A stretch of 32,008 nucleotides of DNA from Burkholderiales bacterium. Its GTDB lineage: Bacteria; Pseudomonadota; Gammaproteobacteria; Burkholderiales; Burkholderiaceae_C. The translations under genes and the position numbers were made by a program. The notes beneath the pieces are model-generated. The model did no database searches, was not told the origin of the DNA, and saw only the letters and a program-made list of their open reading frames with translations. The stretch spans positions 1 through 32,008 of the forward strand of contig JAGWXI010000025.1 in the NCBI GenBank assembly GCA_018969975.1, in the 5' to 3' direction. Below, piece by piece: positions 23,621 to 32,008 of the stretch (positions within the stretch are counted from its first letter, which is position 1; each line of letters opens with the position of its first letter).

Positions 23621-26193
23621 TGGAACTCTCACGTATTCGGGCTTTGCGCGGCCCCAACCTGTGGACGCGCCACACTGCCATAGAAGCATTGGTGCGATGC
23701 TTTGATGATGAATTGGATCTAAGCAAGCAGACTGACTTCGAAACTAATCTTCGCCACCTATTTCCTGGTCTTGGTCAATTAATTCCGATTGATCGCAAAG
23801 TAACCTTAACTATGGCGCATGCCATGGAGGCAGTTACATTGCATTTGCAAATCCAAGCAGGATGCCCCGTTACTTTCAGCAGAACCACTCCTACCAATGA
23901 AAAAGGTTTATTCCAAGTAGTGGTGGAATACTCTGAAGAAGAAGTTGGTTGCCTAGCTATCCAACTGGCAAAAGATATTTGCTCTGCGGCCTCGCATCAC
24001 GAGGCCTTTGATATCGAAGCAGCCATCGATCAATTGCGCGGCTTGGATGAAGACATTCGCCTAGGTCCTTCCACGGGCTCTATCGTTAACGCTGCGATTG
24101 CGAGAGGCATTCCTTTTAGTCGATTGACTGAAGGCTCTTTGGTGCAACTGGGTTGGGGTAGTAAACAGCGCCGCATCCAAGCAGCAGAAATTGACGCGAC
24201 CAGTGCCATCGCAGAATCAATTGCACAAGACAAGGAACTTACAAAAAAACTTTTGTACGCAGCAGGTGTTCCGGTACCTCGGGGCCGACCAGTCCATAGC
24301 GCTGAAGATGCATGGGCTGCTGCACAAGAAGTAGGCTTACCCGTTGTCATCAAACCGAGGGACGGCAACCAAGGAAAGGGCGTGGCTGTCAATATCAGCA
24401 CCCAAGAAGGAGTGATGGCAGCCTTCAACACTGCAATTACATTTCGTGACAGCGTCCTTGTAGAGAGGTATTTACCTGGCAGTGATTTTCGCTTGCTTGT
24501 AGTTGGTAATAAATTAGTCGCCGCGGCCAGACGCGACCCCCCGCTTGTCATTGGTAATGGGAAAAACACGGTGCGTGAATTGGTCGATCAAGTCAATTCA
24601 GATCCTCGTCGAGGCGAAGGTCACGCCACATCTTTAACCAAAATACGCTTAGATGCAATCGCGAAAAATAGACTCCAAGAACAGGGCTTAGATGAAAATT
24701 CCATACCTGCAAAAGGTGCGCGGGTTATCTTACGAAATAACGCCAACCTCTCTACAGGTGGAACAGCAACAGACGTAACTGACGACGTTCATCCTGAAGT
24801 TGCTGCGCGGGCTATCGCAGCAGCCCAAATGGTAGGGCTTGATATCTGTGGCGTTGATGTAGTTTGCGAATCGATCCTGCACCCCATGGAACAACAAAAC
24901 GGTGGTGTAGTCGAAGTCAATGCTGCTCCAGGTTTGCGCATGCACTTGAATCCATCTTTTGGTAAAGGTCGTGATGTTGGCGAAGCCGTCATCGCCACGA
25001 TGTTTCCCCATGGTGAGGACGGACGCATACCAGTCATAGCTATCACGGGTACAAATGGAAAAACAACTACTGTGCGTCTAACCTCGCACTTATTGCGCGC
25101 GCATGGATTGCGGGTAGGTATGACAAATACCGATGGGGTGTATGTCAATGGGCGGCAAATAGATAGCGGTGACTGCAGCGGACCTAGGAGTGCACGTAAT
25201 GTTCTCGCCCACCCTGATGTTGATGCAGCTGTTTTAGAAACTGCCCGAGGCGGTATGTTGCGAGAAGGTTTAGCATTTGATCGATGTCAAGTAGCTGTAG
25301 TCACCAATATAGGCATGGGCGACCACTTGGGTCTGAACTATATTTCTACCGTTGAAGATCTCGCTGTACTCAAACGGGTTATTGTTCAAAACGTGTCTGC
25401 ATCAGGTATAGCTGTACTCAATGCCACCGATCCTATCGTTGCAAATATGGCATCGAACTGCCCAGGAGAAGTCATTTTCTTTGGCCTTGACACGCACCAT
25501 CCCGTCATAGCCACACACCGAGCGCAAGGTAACCGCGTTTTGTTTGTGGAGGATGACCACATCGTTGCTATGCAAGGTCAACGTACTGTGCGCATACCCT
25601 TATCGGAAGTCCCACTAACTCGCAGCGGCGCCATCGGCTTTCAAATCGAAAACGCTATGGCGTCCATTGCTGCAGCTTGGGCGATTGGTATCCCTTGGCA
25701 AACTATATGTAAAGGGCTGGCAAGTTTTGTCAGTGACAGCCAAGGTGTGCCGGGTCGCTTTAATGTGTTTGAGTACAAAGGTGCAACAGTGATCGCCGAT
25801 TACGGGCACAACCCAGATGCGATCAAAGCTTTGGTTCAAGCCGTCACCAACCTACCTGCGCAAAGAAGAAGCGTGGTTATCAGCGGAGCTGGCGACAGAC
25901 GCGATGACGATATACGGGAGCAAACGCGCATCATTGGTGATGCTTTCGATGAAGTCGTGCTCTACCAAGACGCCTGCCAACGTGGGCGTGTAGATGGCGA
26001 GGTCCTCAAACTATTACGTCAAGGTTTAGAAGGTGCTAAGCGCACGCGTCAAGTGGACGAGATTTATGGTGAGTTTTTAGCGATCGACAAGGCCATGGAA
26101 CGTCTGAATCAAGGGGATCTTTGCTTGATTTTGATTGACCAAGTGGAAGAAGCTTTGGCGCATATTACGCAGCGGGTTGAGGCCGCTAATTAG
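23620..26193 (+). CDS. cphA: Cyanophycin synthetase CphA
   Basis: An 857-residue enzyme, in the usual size range. The N-terminal domain (1-160) is followed by an ATP-grasp domain (about 205-465) with IKPRDGNQGKGVAVNI and VVEVNAAPGLRMHL. The Mur-ligase-like half starts with VIAITGTNGKTTTVRL; P-loop 477-484 with K481. LETARGGMLREGLAFDRC (539-556) and GDHLG near 567-571 are intact, as is ADYGHNPDAIKAL in the C-terminal domain. It makes the aspartate backbone with arginine side chains (multi-L-arginyl-poly-L-aspartate), a nitrogen store. The start overlaps the cphA' stop, with an AAGGAT ribosome-binding site inside cphA'. No cyanophycinase gene is in the window. Confidence 0.96.
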   Translation: MELSRIRALRGPNLWTRHTAIEALVRCFDDELDLSKQTDFETNLRHLFPGLGQLIPIDRKVTLTMAHAMEAVTLHLQIQAGCPVTFSRTTPTNEKGLFQVVVEYSEEEVGCLAIQLAKDICSAASHHEAFDIEAAIDQLRGLDEDIRLGPSTGSIVNAAIARGIPFSRLTEGSLVQLGWGSKQRRIQAAEIDATSAIAESIAQDKELTKKLLYAAGVPVPRGRPVHSAEDAWAAAQEVGLPVVIKPRDGNQGKGVAVNISTQEGVMAAFNTAITFRDSVLVERYLPGSDFRLLVVGNKLVAAARRDPPLVIGNGKNTVRELVDQVNSDPRRGEGHATSLTKIRLDAIAKNRLQEQGLDENSIPAKGARVILRNNANLSTGGTATDVTDDVHPEVAARAIAAAQMVGLDICGVDVVCESILHPMEQQNGGVVEVNAAPGLRMHLNPSFGKGRDVGEAVIATMFPHGEDGRIPVIAITGTNGKTTTVRLTSHLLRAHGLRVGMTNTDGVYVNGRQIDSGDCSGPRSARNVLAHPDVDAAVLETARGGMLREGLAFDRCQVAVVTNIGMGDHLGLNYISTVEDLAVLKRVIVQNVSASGIAVLNATDPIVANMASNCPGEVIFFGLDTHHPVIATHRAQGNRVLFVEDDHIVAMQGQRTVRIPLSEVPLTRSGAIGFQIENAMASIAAAWAIGIPWQTICKGLASFVSDSQGVPGRFNVFEYKGATVIADYGHNPDAIKALVQAVTNLPAQRRSVVISGAGDRRDDDIREQTRIIGDAFDEVVLYQDACQRGRVDGEVLKLLRQGLEGAKRTRQVDEIYGEFLAIDKAMERLNQGDLCLILIDQVEEALAHITQRVEAAN

Positions 26194-26219
26194 TTTTTTC
26201 TTCGTTGCGCGAGAGCGAG

Positions 26220-27764
26220 CTAAGGGGGACAGAAAAGCAACTTATATTGATCGCGCAATAAATTCTTCTGCACCTTGCCCATAGTATTACGCGGCAAAGC
26301 ATCCACCACAAAACACTTCTTCGGGATTTTGAAGTTAGCCAACTGCGACTTCAAAGCAGCAATCACAGCGTCTCCAGAAACTGTGGCTCCAGGCTTGGCG
26401 ATCACAACTGCCACCCCGACTTCTCCAAAATCCGGATGCGCAACACCCACCAACGCGCTTTCGGCAACCCCAGCCATGTCGTTGATATAGCCTTCAATTT
26501 CAGCCGGATACACGTTGTAACCACCACTGATGATCAAGTCTTTGCTGCGACCAACAATCACCACATAACCGCGCGCATCGATCTTGCCGACATCTCCGGT
26601 TTTGAAAAAACCATCCGCTGTGAATTCTTCTTTGGTCTTTTCAGGCATACGCCAGTATCCTGAGAAAACATTCGGGCCTTTGACTTGAATGCCACCAATT
26701 TCACCAACCGGTAATTCGGCGCCATCGTCGCTGTGCACACGCAAATGCACGCCTGGTAGTGGAAATCCCACGGTCCCACCTCTGCGTTCGCTTTGGCCTG
26801 GATAGCGCGCATCTGCCGCGTAGGGATTCGATGTGAGCATGACGGTTTCGCTCATTCCGTAACGCTCCAAGATGGTGTGGCCCGCACGCTCTTGCCATTC
26901 TTTGAAGGTTTCGATTAACAACGGTGCAGAGCCTGCAACAAACAATCGCATGTGCGAAGCTTGTTGCTTTGTCAGAGCGGGTTCAGCCAACATCCGAACG
27001 TACAAAGTGGGGACGCCCATAAACACGGTGGCCTCTGGCATTTTTTGGATGACGAATTTCGGGTCAAACTTGGACATCCAAATCATCTTGCTGCCATTGA
27101 GCAAAGCGCCGTGAATGGCTACAAACAAACCATGCACGTGGAAGATGGGCAAAGCGTGGATCAACACATCACCAGCGCGCCAGCCCCAGTAGGTTTTTAG
27201 TGTTTGGGCGTTGCTGAGCAAATTTCCATGCGACAACATGGCACCTTTGCTGCGCCCTGTTGTTCCACTGGTATACAAAATAGCAGCCATGTCGTCTGCA
27301 GCGCTTTGAACTACCGTGTGTTTGTCTGAACAATGCACGGCACGGTCTAACAAGCTGCCGGTTCTGTTGTCGTTCAAAGTGAACACATATTGCGTTCCAG
27401 CCTTGAAGGCGATTTTGCTGACCCATCCAAAGTTTGCGCTACTGCACACCACCACTGCAGGCTCGGCGTTTTCAATGAAGTATTGAATTTCTGCACTTTG
27501 GTAAGCCGTGTTGAGCGGCAGAAAAACATAACCAGCCCGCAATGTCGCCAAGTAAAGCATCATGGCTTCGACCGATTTTTCAACCTGAACGGCAACGCGT
27601 GCGCCTTGTGGAATATTCAATCCTTCCAACAAGTTAGCCAACATGGCACTTGCTCGCTCTAAGTCGCGCCAGCTGTATTGCAGGCTCTCATCGGTTTCAA
27701 CGGCGGTTGTGTCTAAATTGCTTGGAAATTGTGCGCGCAATGCGGCATACAGGTTGTGGTTCAT
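26220..27764 (-). CDS. matB: Malonyl-CoA synthetase MatB (acyl-CoA ligase)
   Basis: A 514-residue ANL-superfamily ligase from this start. I chose the ATG at 27764 (MNHNLYAALRAQF) over a longer frame that runs back into the Bug gene. The A3 motif LYTSGTTGRSKG spans about 163-174. HALPIFHVHGLFVA, RLFVAGSAPLLIETF, ILERYGMSETVM and ISGGYNVYPAEIEGYI follow. The likely catalytic lysine K497 is in NTMGKVQKN. The sequence closely follows rhizobial MatB as I recall it, including VAVQVEKS and LPLNTAYQSAEIQYF. It converts malonate, ATP and CoA to malonyl-CoA. A malonyl-CoA decarboxylase and a Bug receptor lie upstream in the same operon, which fits malonate catabolism. The gene ends 26 bp from convergent cphA. 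Confidence 0.92.
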   Translation of the reverse strand: MNHNLYAALRAQFPSNLDTTAVETDESLQYSWRDLERASAMLANLLEGLNIPQGARVAVQVEKSVEAMMLYLATLRAGYVFLPLNTAYQSAEIQYFIENAEPAVVVCSSANFGWVSKIAFKAGTQYVFTLNDNRTGSLLDRAVHCSDKHTVVQSAADDMAAILYTSGTTGRSKGAMLSHGNLLSNAQTLKTYWGWRAGDVLIHALPIFHVHGLFVAIHGALLNGSKMIWMSKFDPKFVIQKMPEATVFMGVPTLYVRMLAEPALTKQQASHMRLFVAGSAPLLIETFKEWQERAGHTILERYGMSETVMLTSNPYAADARYPGQSERRGGTVGFPLPGVHLRVHSDDGAELPVGEIGGIQVKGPNVFSGYWRMPEKTKEEFTADGFFKTGDVGKIDARGYVVIVGRSKDLIISGGYNVYPAEIEGYINDMAGVAESALVGVAHPDFGEVGVAVVIAKPGATVSGDAVIAALKSQLANFKIPKKCFVVDALPRNTMGKVQKNLLRDQYKLLFCPP

Positions 27765-27784
27765 CGTCACACATTGATAAATTT

Positions 27785-28774
27785 TTAATCTAACTTCGCG
27801 CCTGAGGCTTTTACTACTACAGCCCATTTTTTAATTTCACTATTCACAAATGCGCCAAACTGTGGGCCCGTCAAATTGGGGAACTCAGCACCACTGTTAG
27901 CCCAACTGGTTTTAATCTCATCAGTTGCCGCGGCTTTGCGAACTTCTTCTATGGCACGCGCTTGGACATCAGCAGGTGTTCCTTTGGGAGTCCAAAGACC
28001 GTACCAAGTCGTCACGTTGTAGTCTGGCAAGCCTAATTCGGCAGCGCAGGGAATATCTGGAAAAGCGGGATTTCGCTTGTTGCCAGACACCATCAAAGCT
28101 TTGATACGCCCGCCTTTGATGTGTTGGGCTGAAGATCCGAGCCCATCAAACATCATGTCTACGTTGCCGGCGATCAGGTCTTGCAGTGCTGGCCCTGCTC
28201 CACGATAAGGAATGTGTGTGATGAATGTTTTAGTTTGAAGCTTGAAGAGTTCGCCTGCCAAATGGTGTGAAGTACCACCACCAGCAGATCCGTAGTTAAA
28301 ACGTCCGGGCTTGGTTTTAACTTGATCCATAAATGCTTTGTAATCGCTAGGCATGTTTTTAGGATTGACCACCAAAACGTGCGGCACGCTAGCGACTATC
28401 GCTAGCGGAATGAAATCGCGCTCCAGGTCGTAGTCAAGTTTGGGATACATGGAGGGCGCGATCGAGTGGTGCACGGCACCCATAAACAAGGTGTAACCGT
28501 CAGGGGCAGCTTTAGCAGCAACGCCCGCGCCCAAGTTACCTCCCGCGCCGCCTCGGTTATCGATTACCAATGATTTACCAGTGAGTTTGGAGAATTGCGC
28601 AGATAAGGGTCTGGCAAAGGTGTCCGTTCCGCCGCCGGCAGGAAATGGAACGACAAGGCTAACGGGTTTAGTGGGCCAACCGGGTTCAGCATGCAGGTCT
28701 AAGCTAAGAGCTGCAAACGCGGAAGCAGAAAACCCCAACCACTGACGACGGGATTGGATAAAGTGATTTTTCAT
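27785..28774 (-). CDS. Bug/TctC family substrate-binding protein of the malonate cluster
   Basis: A 329-residue periplasmic receptor. MKNHFIQSRRQWLGFSASAFAALSLDLHA is the export signal; its SRRQWLGF resembles a Tat motif. The Bug signature VPFPAGGGTDTFARPLSAQF follows, then VIDNRGGAGGNLGAGVAAKAAPDGYTLFMGA and HIPYRGAGPALQDLIAGNVDMMFDG. GAGGAG before the ATG fixes the start. It lies between malonyl-CoA decarboxylase (31-bp gap) and matB (20-bp gap), so malonate is the likeliest ligand, by context only. No tctAB genes are adjacent, so the membrane part must come from elsewhere. Confidence 0.94.
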   Translation of the reverse strand: MKNHFIQSRRQWLGFSASAFAALSLDLHAEPGWPTKPVSLVVPFPAGGGTDTFARPLSAQFSKLTGKSLVIDNRGGAGGNLGAGVAAKAAPDGYTLFMGAVHHSIAPSMYPKLDYDLERDFIPLAIVASVPHVLVVNPKNMPSDYKAFMDQVKTKPGRFNYGSAGGGTSHHLAGELFKLQTKTFITHIPYRGAGPALQDLIAGNVDMMFDGLGSSAQHIKGGRIKALMVSGNKRNPAFPDIPCAAELGLPDYNVTTWYGLWTPKGTPADVQARAIEEVRKAAATDEIKTSWANSGAEFPNLTGPQFGAFVNSEIKKWAVVVKASGAKLD

Positions 28775-28805
28775 AGTTGTGTCTCCTCTTTGTTTGGAAT
28801 GCCAT

Positions 28806-30242
28806 TTAGGCCTTGAAATATAAATCTTCTACTTGACTGGAAGCAGGCGTTTCGCCCAACTCTAACTGTTTTCTATTTTTATCAATGCGCTTGAGATCGT
28901 AGAGATAGTTCACCATCAAGCCGTGCGATTGTCTCAGCCCTTTGGATGAGGGGTCTGCATAAAAGTTGATGCGCTCGATACGCGCACCGTTACCCAAATG
29001 AAAACGCGCCACGGAATCTAACACCATATCTCCGTCTTTTGCACGACCTAAATATTGAGCAGCGCATCGGGTCAAAAATTCACGCAAAGGCGATTTGACT
29101 GAGAGATTGGCTAAGGTTTCAGGTAGCTCTAACGCAGCGAGTACATGAATCGAAGAAGGTGGCTCAAAACTCAAGGCGCGACCAAGAAGGGAGAGTTCTT
29201 TATCGGAGAGTTTCTCCAACATCGCCTCTAAGTTTTTCGCCAGCCATGTTCTAAATCCGGGAATAGGCGACAAAGTCGCAAAAGTTTTGAGCTTAGGGAA
29301 TTCAGAGCGCAGGGTTTCAACCACCCTTTTAATCAACGAGTCGCCAAAGCTGACTCCTCGTAATCCAGTCTGTGTAGTGCTGATGGAATAAAAAATAGCA
29401 ACGGAGGCCTTATGTAGATCTGCATTGGCAGCGGTCTCGTCTAACAAGGGCATGATGCTTTCTGCAATCTCGTCGAGCAAAGCGACTTCCACAAATATCA
29501 AAGGCTCATTGGGCAAACTTGGATGAAAAAATCCATAGCAACGTCGGTCGCTATCCAAGCGGTTCTTGAGATCCGCCCAGCTACGAATGTCGTGCACGGC
29601 TTCATACTTGATGAGCTTTTCAATCAGAGAAGCAGGAGAGTCCCAGCTGATGGTGCGCAACTCCAAAAAGGCTACGTCAAACCAGGTAGAAAAGAGATTT
29701 TCTAGTTCAGCATCTAGCGCCATCAATCTTTTATTGCTTTTGACTTGCGGCAGCATCTCCGCGCGCAAGTCCACCAAAAACCGCATGCCGCCCGGATAGG
29801 CGGCAAAGCGTTGCAACAAACGGGTACGAGGCGACACCAAGGCACGTCGCAACCGAATCTCTGCCGCGCCTTCATCAACGGTGCCCAGGGCGGCATCGTA
29901 TTCATCCCTCGCAGCACGAACTTTTGCGGGGTCTGGGCCAAATTGCTCGCTAATGAGCAACCATAAATCTTGTCTTTCACTGGTTAGCGCTTTGGCATAC
30001 CAATCCGCCAAGGCTTTTGCGCGGCGTCCGCCTTCGACTTCGCTCACTTTGGGGTCGACCACCGCTTGTAATAGCAAAAGTGTGCGGCGCAAGGAACGCG
30101 GCGATAAGGCTTCTTTTTGTTTTCGCAAGGTAGCGCCCAAGCGTTCTCGTGTGGAACGGTCAGCATCTTGCGGGGAATCACTTGCTGGCGCAGAGTTTCG
30201 TAATAAATTTAATTTGCTGCTGAGCCAATTGGTTGCGTTCAT
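28806..30242 (-). CDS. Malonyl-CoA decarboxylase
   Basis: A 478-residue enzyme from the ATG at 30242. Upstream in-frame codons run into lgt and have no family similarity, so the longer reading is rejected. The helical N-terminal domain (about 30-170) and the GNAT-like catalytic half are both present. Catalytic-site passages are [16 protein letters not shown] (240-255), [17 protein letters not shown] (281-297, active-site serine region) and [20 protein letters not shown] (411-430) with H415. The enzyme turns malonyl-CoA into acetyl-CoA and CO2, consuming the product of MatB. Its start overlaps the lgt stop in ATGA, so it is translationally coupled to lgt. It would be called matA or mcd by function. 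Confidence 0.92.
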   Translation of the reverse strand: MNATNWLSSKLNLLRNSAPASDSPQDADRSTRERLGATLRKQKEALSPRSLRRTLLLLQAVVDPKVSEVEGGRRAKALADWYAKALTSERQDLWLLISEQFGPDPAKVRAARDEYDAALGTVDEGAAEIRLRRALVSPRTRLLQRFAAYPGGMRFLVDLRAEMLPQVKSNKRLMALDAELENLFSTWFDVAFLELRTISWDSPASLIEKLIKYEAVHDIRSWADLKNRLDSDRRCYGFFHPSLPNEPLIFVEVALLDEIAESIMPLLDETAANADLHKASVAIFYSISTTQTGLRGVSFGDSLIKRVVETLRSEFPKLKTFATLSPIPGFRTWLAKNLEAMLEKLSDKELSLLGRALSFEPPSSIHVLAALELPETLANLSVKSPLREFLTRCAAQYLGRAKDGDMVLDSVARFHLGNGARIERINFYADPSSKGLRQSHGLMVNYLYDLKRIDKNRKQLELGETPASSQVEDLYFKA

Positions 30243-31075
30243 TCTTTTGTCGTCTTGGTAAATGATTCTCCGTTTTGTAACACAGACACTGCCCATATCC
30301 AAGCACCTACCAATACCATGGGAACACATAACCACTGCCCCATACTCCAACCTAAAGCAAGAAGTCCTAAATGCGCGTCGGGTTCGCGAAAGTATTCGGC
30401 CATGAAGCGCATCAATCCGTACCCTATCAGGAACAAGGCAGACACTTCCCCTACACGCCTGGGTTTTCTGGCAAAGAGCCACATAACCAGAAACAACAAC
30501 AATCCTTCACCCAAAAATTGGTAGACCTGAGAAGGGTGGCGCGCCCATAGCGTGCCGCTTTGGGGAAATACCATCGCCCAAGGTAAATCAGGATCTGCTG
30601 CTCTTCCCCATAACTCTCCGTTGATGAAATTACCCACCCGTCCCGCCGCCAAACCGGTGGGCACGCAAGGCGCGATGAAATCTGTCACAACTAACCATGG
30701 TCGCTGGCGCTGCCAAGCAAACAGCGCCATGGCTGCAATCACGCCCAACATACCCCCATGAAAGCTCATTCCGCCTTCCCACACATACAACACTTCGATC
30801 GGATGTTGGGCGTAGTAGGCCAGTTTGTAAAACAGGCAATAACCAATGCGTCCACCCAAAACCACACCGATTACTCCGTAGGTCAGTAAGTCGTCGACAT
30901 CTTGAACAGCCCACTTACCCTGGGTCACCCAACCAGCAAAGGGCGCATGGTGCAAACGACGTTTGGCTAAAAACAGAAAGAGGGCAAAAGCCACTAAATA
31001 AGTGATGCCATACCAGTGAATGGAGATGGGCCCGAGTTGGAGAGCGACGCGTTCAAATTGAGGGTGCATTAGCAT
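30239..31075 (-). CDS. lgt: Prolipoprotein diacylglyceryl transferase Lgt
   Basis: A 278-residue inner-membrane enzyme with about seven hydrophobic segments. The start chosen, [23 protein letters not shown], is the usual beginning in this group. A start 27 bases upstream is also open. Key residues are H106 in [10 protein letters not shown]146 and N149 in the Lgt signature [14 protein letters not shown], and E154. It transfers diacylglycerol from phosphatidylglycerol to the lipobox cysteine of preprolipoproteins, the first lipoprotein maturation step. It is divergent from ilvD across 100 bp and overlaps the malonyl-CoA decarboxylase gene by four bases. Confidence 0.96.
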   Translation of the reverse strand: MLMHPQFERVALQLGPISIHWYGITYLVAFALFLFLAKRRLHHAPFAGWVTQGKWAVQDVDDLLTYGVIGVVLGGRIGYCLFYKLAYYAQHPIEVLYVWEGGMSFHGGMLGVIAAMALFAWQRQRPWLVVTDFIAPCVPTGLAAGRVGNFINGELWGRAADPDLPWAMVFPQSGTLWARHPSQVYQFLGEGLLLFLVMWLFARKPRRVGEVSALFLIGYGLMRFMAEYFREPDAHLGLLALGWSMGQWLCVPMVLVGAWIWAVSVLQNGESFTKTTKE

Positions 31076-31175
31076 GCCCACCATTGTGCGCGAGGTTTGC
31101 ATAGGCGACTCAGCACCAAAAAGCCACTTCGCAGGGGGCTAAACTAAGGGTTTTTGTCCGACTGAGCACTCCACC

Positions 31176-32008
31176 ATGGCTACTTCACCTCTCAAAATCA
31201 ACCGTCGCTCCGCCAACATTACCGAAGGCAAATCACGTGCGCCCAACCGCTCGATGTATTACGCCATGGGTTACCAAGAAGGCGATTTCGTCAAACCTAT
31301 GGTTGGCGTAGCGAATGGGCACAGCACCATCACACCATGCAACAGCGGCTTACAAAAGCTAGCGGATGCTGCTGTGGCGGGTATCGAAGAAGCTGGTGGA
31401 AATGCCCAAATTTTCGGCACCCCCACCATCTCTGACGGCATGGCAATGGGCACCGAAGGCATGAAGTATTCCTTGGTCAGTCGCGAAGTGATTTCTGACT
31501 GTATCGAGACCTGCGTGCAAGGCCAGTGGATGGACGGCGTATTGGTCGTTGGCGGATGCGACAAAAACATGCCCGGCGGCATGATGGGCATCTTGCGCGC
31601 GAATGTGCCAGCGATTTACGTGTACGGCGGCACCATTCTTCCCGGCTCCTACAAAGGCAAAGACCTCAACATCGTCAGCGTTTTCGAGGCGGTAGGCGAA
31701 AACGCAGCGGGCAAACTCAGCGACGCTGATCTGCGTGAAATTGAAATGCGCGCTATTCCAGGCACGGGTTCGTGTGGCGGCATGTACACCGCGAACACCA
31801 TGTCGTCCTCGTTCGAGGCTCTGGGTATGTCCTTGCCCTACTCCTCGACCATGGCCAACCCCCATGACGAGACACAAAACTCAGCCAAGGAATCGGCCAA
31901 GGTGTTGATTGAAGCGATCAAGAAAGACATCAAGCCACGCGACATCGTCACCAAAAAATCTTTGGAAAACGCTGTTGCCGTCATCATGGCCACGGGTGGT
32001 TCCACCAA
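31176..32008 (+). CDS. ilvD: Dihydroxy-acid dehydratase IlvD, N-terminal part
   Basis: An open frame of 277 codons, cut by the window end and without a stop. It begins [38 protein letters not shown]. The iron-sulfur cysteines are at the expected places: C55 (TPCNSG), C128 ([10 protein letters not shown]) and C200 ([14 protein letters not shown]). IlvD dehydrates 2,3-dihydroxy-isovalerate and -methylvalerate to the keto acids that lead to valine and isoleucine. GPT-like variations or pseudogene signs are absent. It is divergently transcribed from lgt with 100 bp between. Whether other branched-chain genes follow is outside the window. Confidence 0.96.
   Translation, partial: MATSPLKINRRSANITEGKSRAPNRSMYYAMGYQEGDFVKPMVGVANGHSTITPCNSGLQKLADAAVAGIEEAGGNAQIFGTPTISDGMAMGTEGMKYSLVSREVISDCIETCVQGQWMDGVLVVGGCDKNMPGGMMGILRANVPAIYVYGGTILPGSYKGKDLNIVSVFEAVGENAAGKLSDADLREIEMRAIPGTGSCGGMYTANTMSSSFEALGMSLPYSSTMANPHDETQNSAKESAKVLIEAIKKDIKPRDIVTKKSLENAVAVIMATGGST

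Noticed and set aside
27765-27827. A 21-codon upstream extension of matB
   Set aside because: It overlaps the end of the Bug gene, and MNHNLYAALRAQF from 27764 is the normal MatB start.
30243-30482. An 80-codon upstream extension of the malonyl-CoA decarboxylase frame
   Set aside because: It lies wholly inside lgt on the same strand, has no family similarity, and the ATGA overlap at 30239-30242 gives a natural start.

Overview
The window looks like a chromosomal segment of a Burkholderiales bacterium, probably a Comamonadaceae-like or freshwater relative of moderate GC. The clues are three complete and one partial Bug/TctC-type solute receptor, the grpE-dnaK-dnaJ order, paired cyanophycin synthetases cphA'/cphA, and the style of the feruloyl-CoA synthase and malonate genes. 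This is inferred from gene content; no rRNA or tRNA gene was seen. There are no insertion sequences, phage genes or CRISPR arrays.

Layout. (1) 1-2244: the end of a tripartite tricarboxylate transporter operon, tctC (partial)-tctB-tctA. (2) 2241-5411, minus strand: an SDR oxidoreductase, a Bug receptor, the ribosome-rescue hydrolase ArfB and a metal-dependent amidohydrolase. (3) 5549-9644, plus strand: a crotonase, a feruloyl-CoA synthase-like ligase, a Bug receptor and a MarR regulator, which look like an aromatic-acid (hydroxycinnamate) uptake and activation cluster. (4) 9689-14070: an FKBP prolyl isomerase closed by a strong terminator, then grpE, dnaK and dnaJ, with heat-shock-promoter-like sequences before grpE and dnaK.

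(5) 14131-18441: a metal and membrane-stress block. On the minus strand terC, a 150-residue unknown protein and a CaCA-type cation/proton antiporter form an apparent operon. Its leader carries the hallmarks of a yybP-ykoY (manganese) riboswitch. Divergent from it are htpX, with a sigma-32-like promoter, and a second terC-family gene. (6) 18436-26193: a cyanophycin locus. On the minus strand a zinc-ribbon-bearing ABC exporter overlaps a DUF1854 gene; divergently, cphA' (with a ruined Mur-ligase P-loop) overlaps cphA, which is intact. (7) 26220-31075, minus strand: lgt, malonyl-CoA decarboxylase, a Bug receptor and malonyl-CoA synthetase, i.e. a malonate uptake and degradation operon apparently led by the housekeeping lipoprotein gene lgt. 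(8) 31176 to the end: the start of ilvD.

The most interesting parts are the riboswitch-led operon that puts an unknown small protein and a CaCA antiporter under probable manganese control, and the cyanophycin locus whose ABC exporter and DUF1854 partner have no assigned mechanism. All protein calls rest on motif and family recognition by eye; no database search was run.
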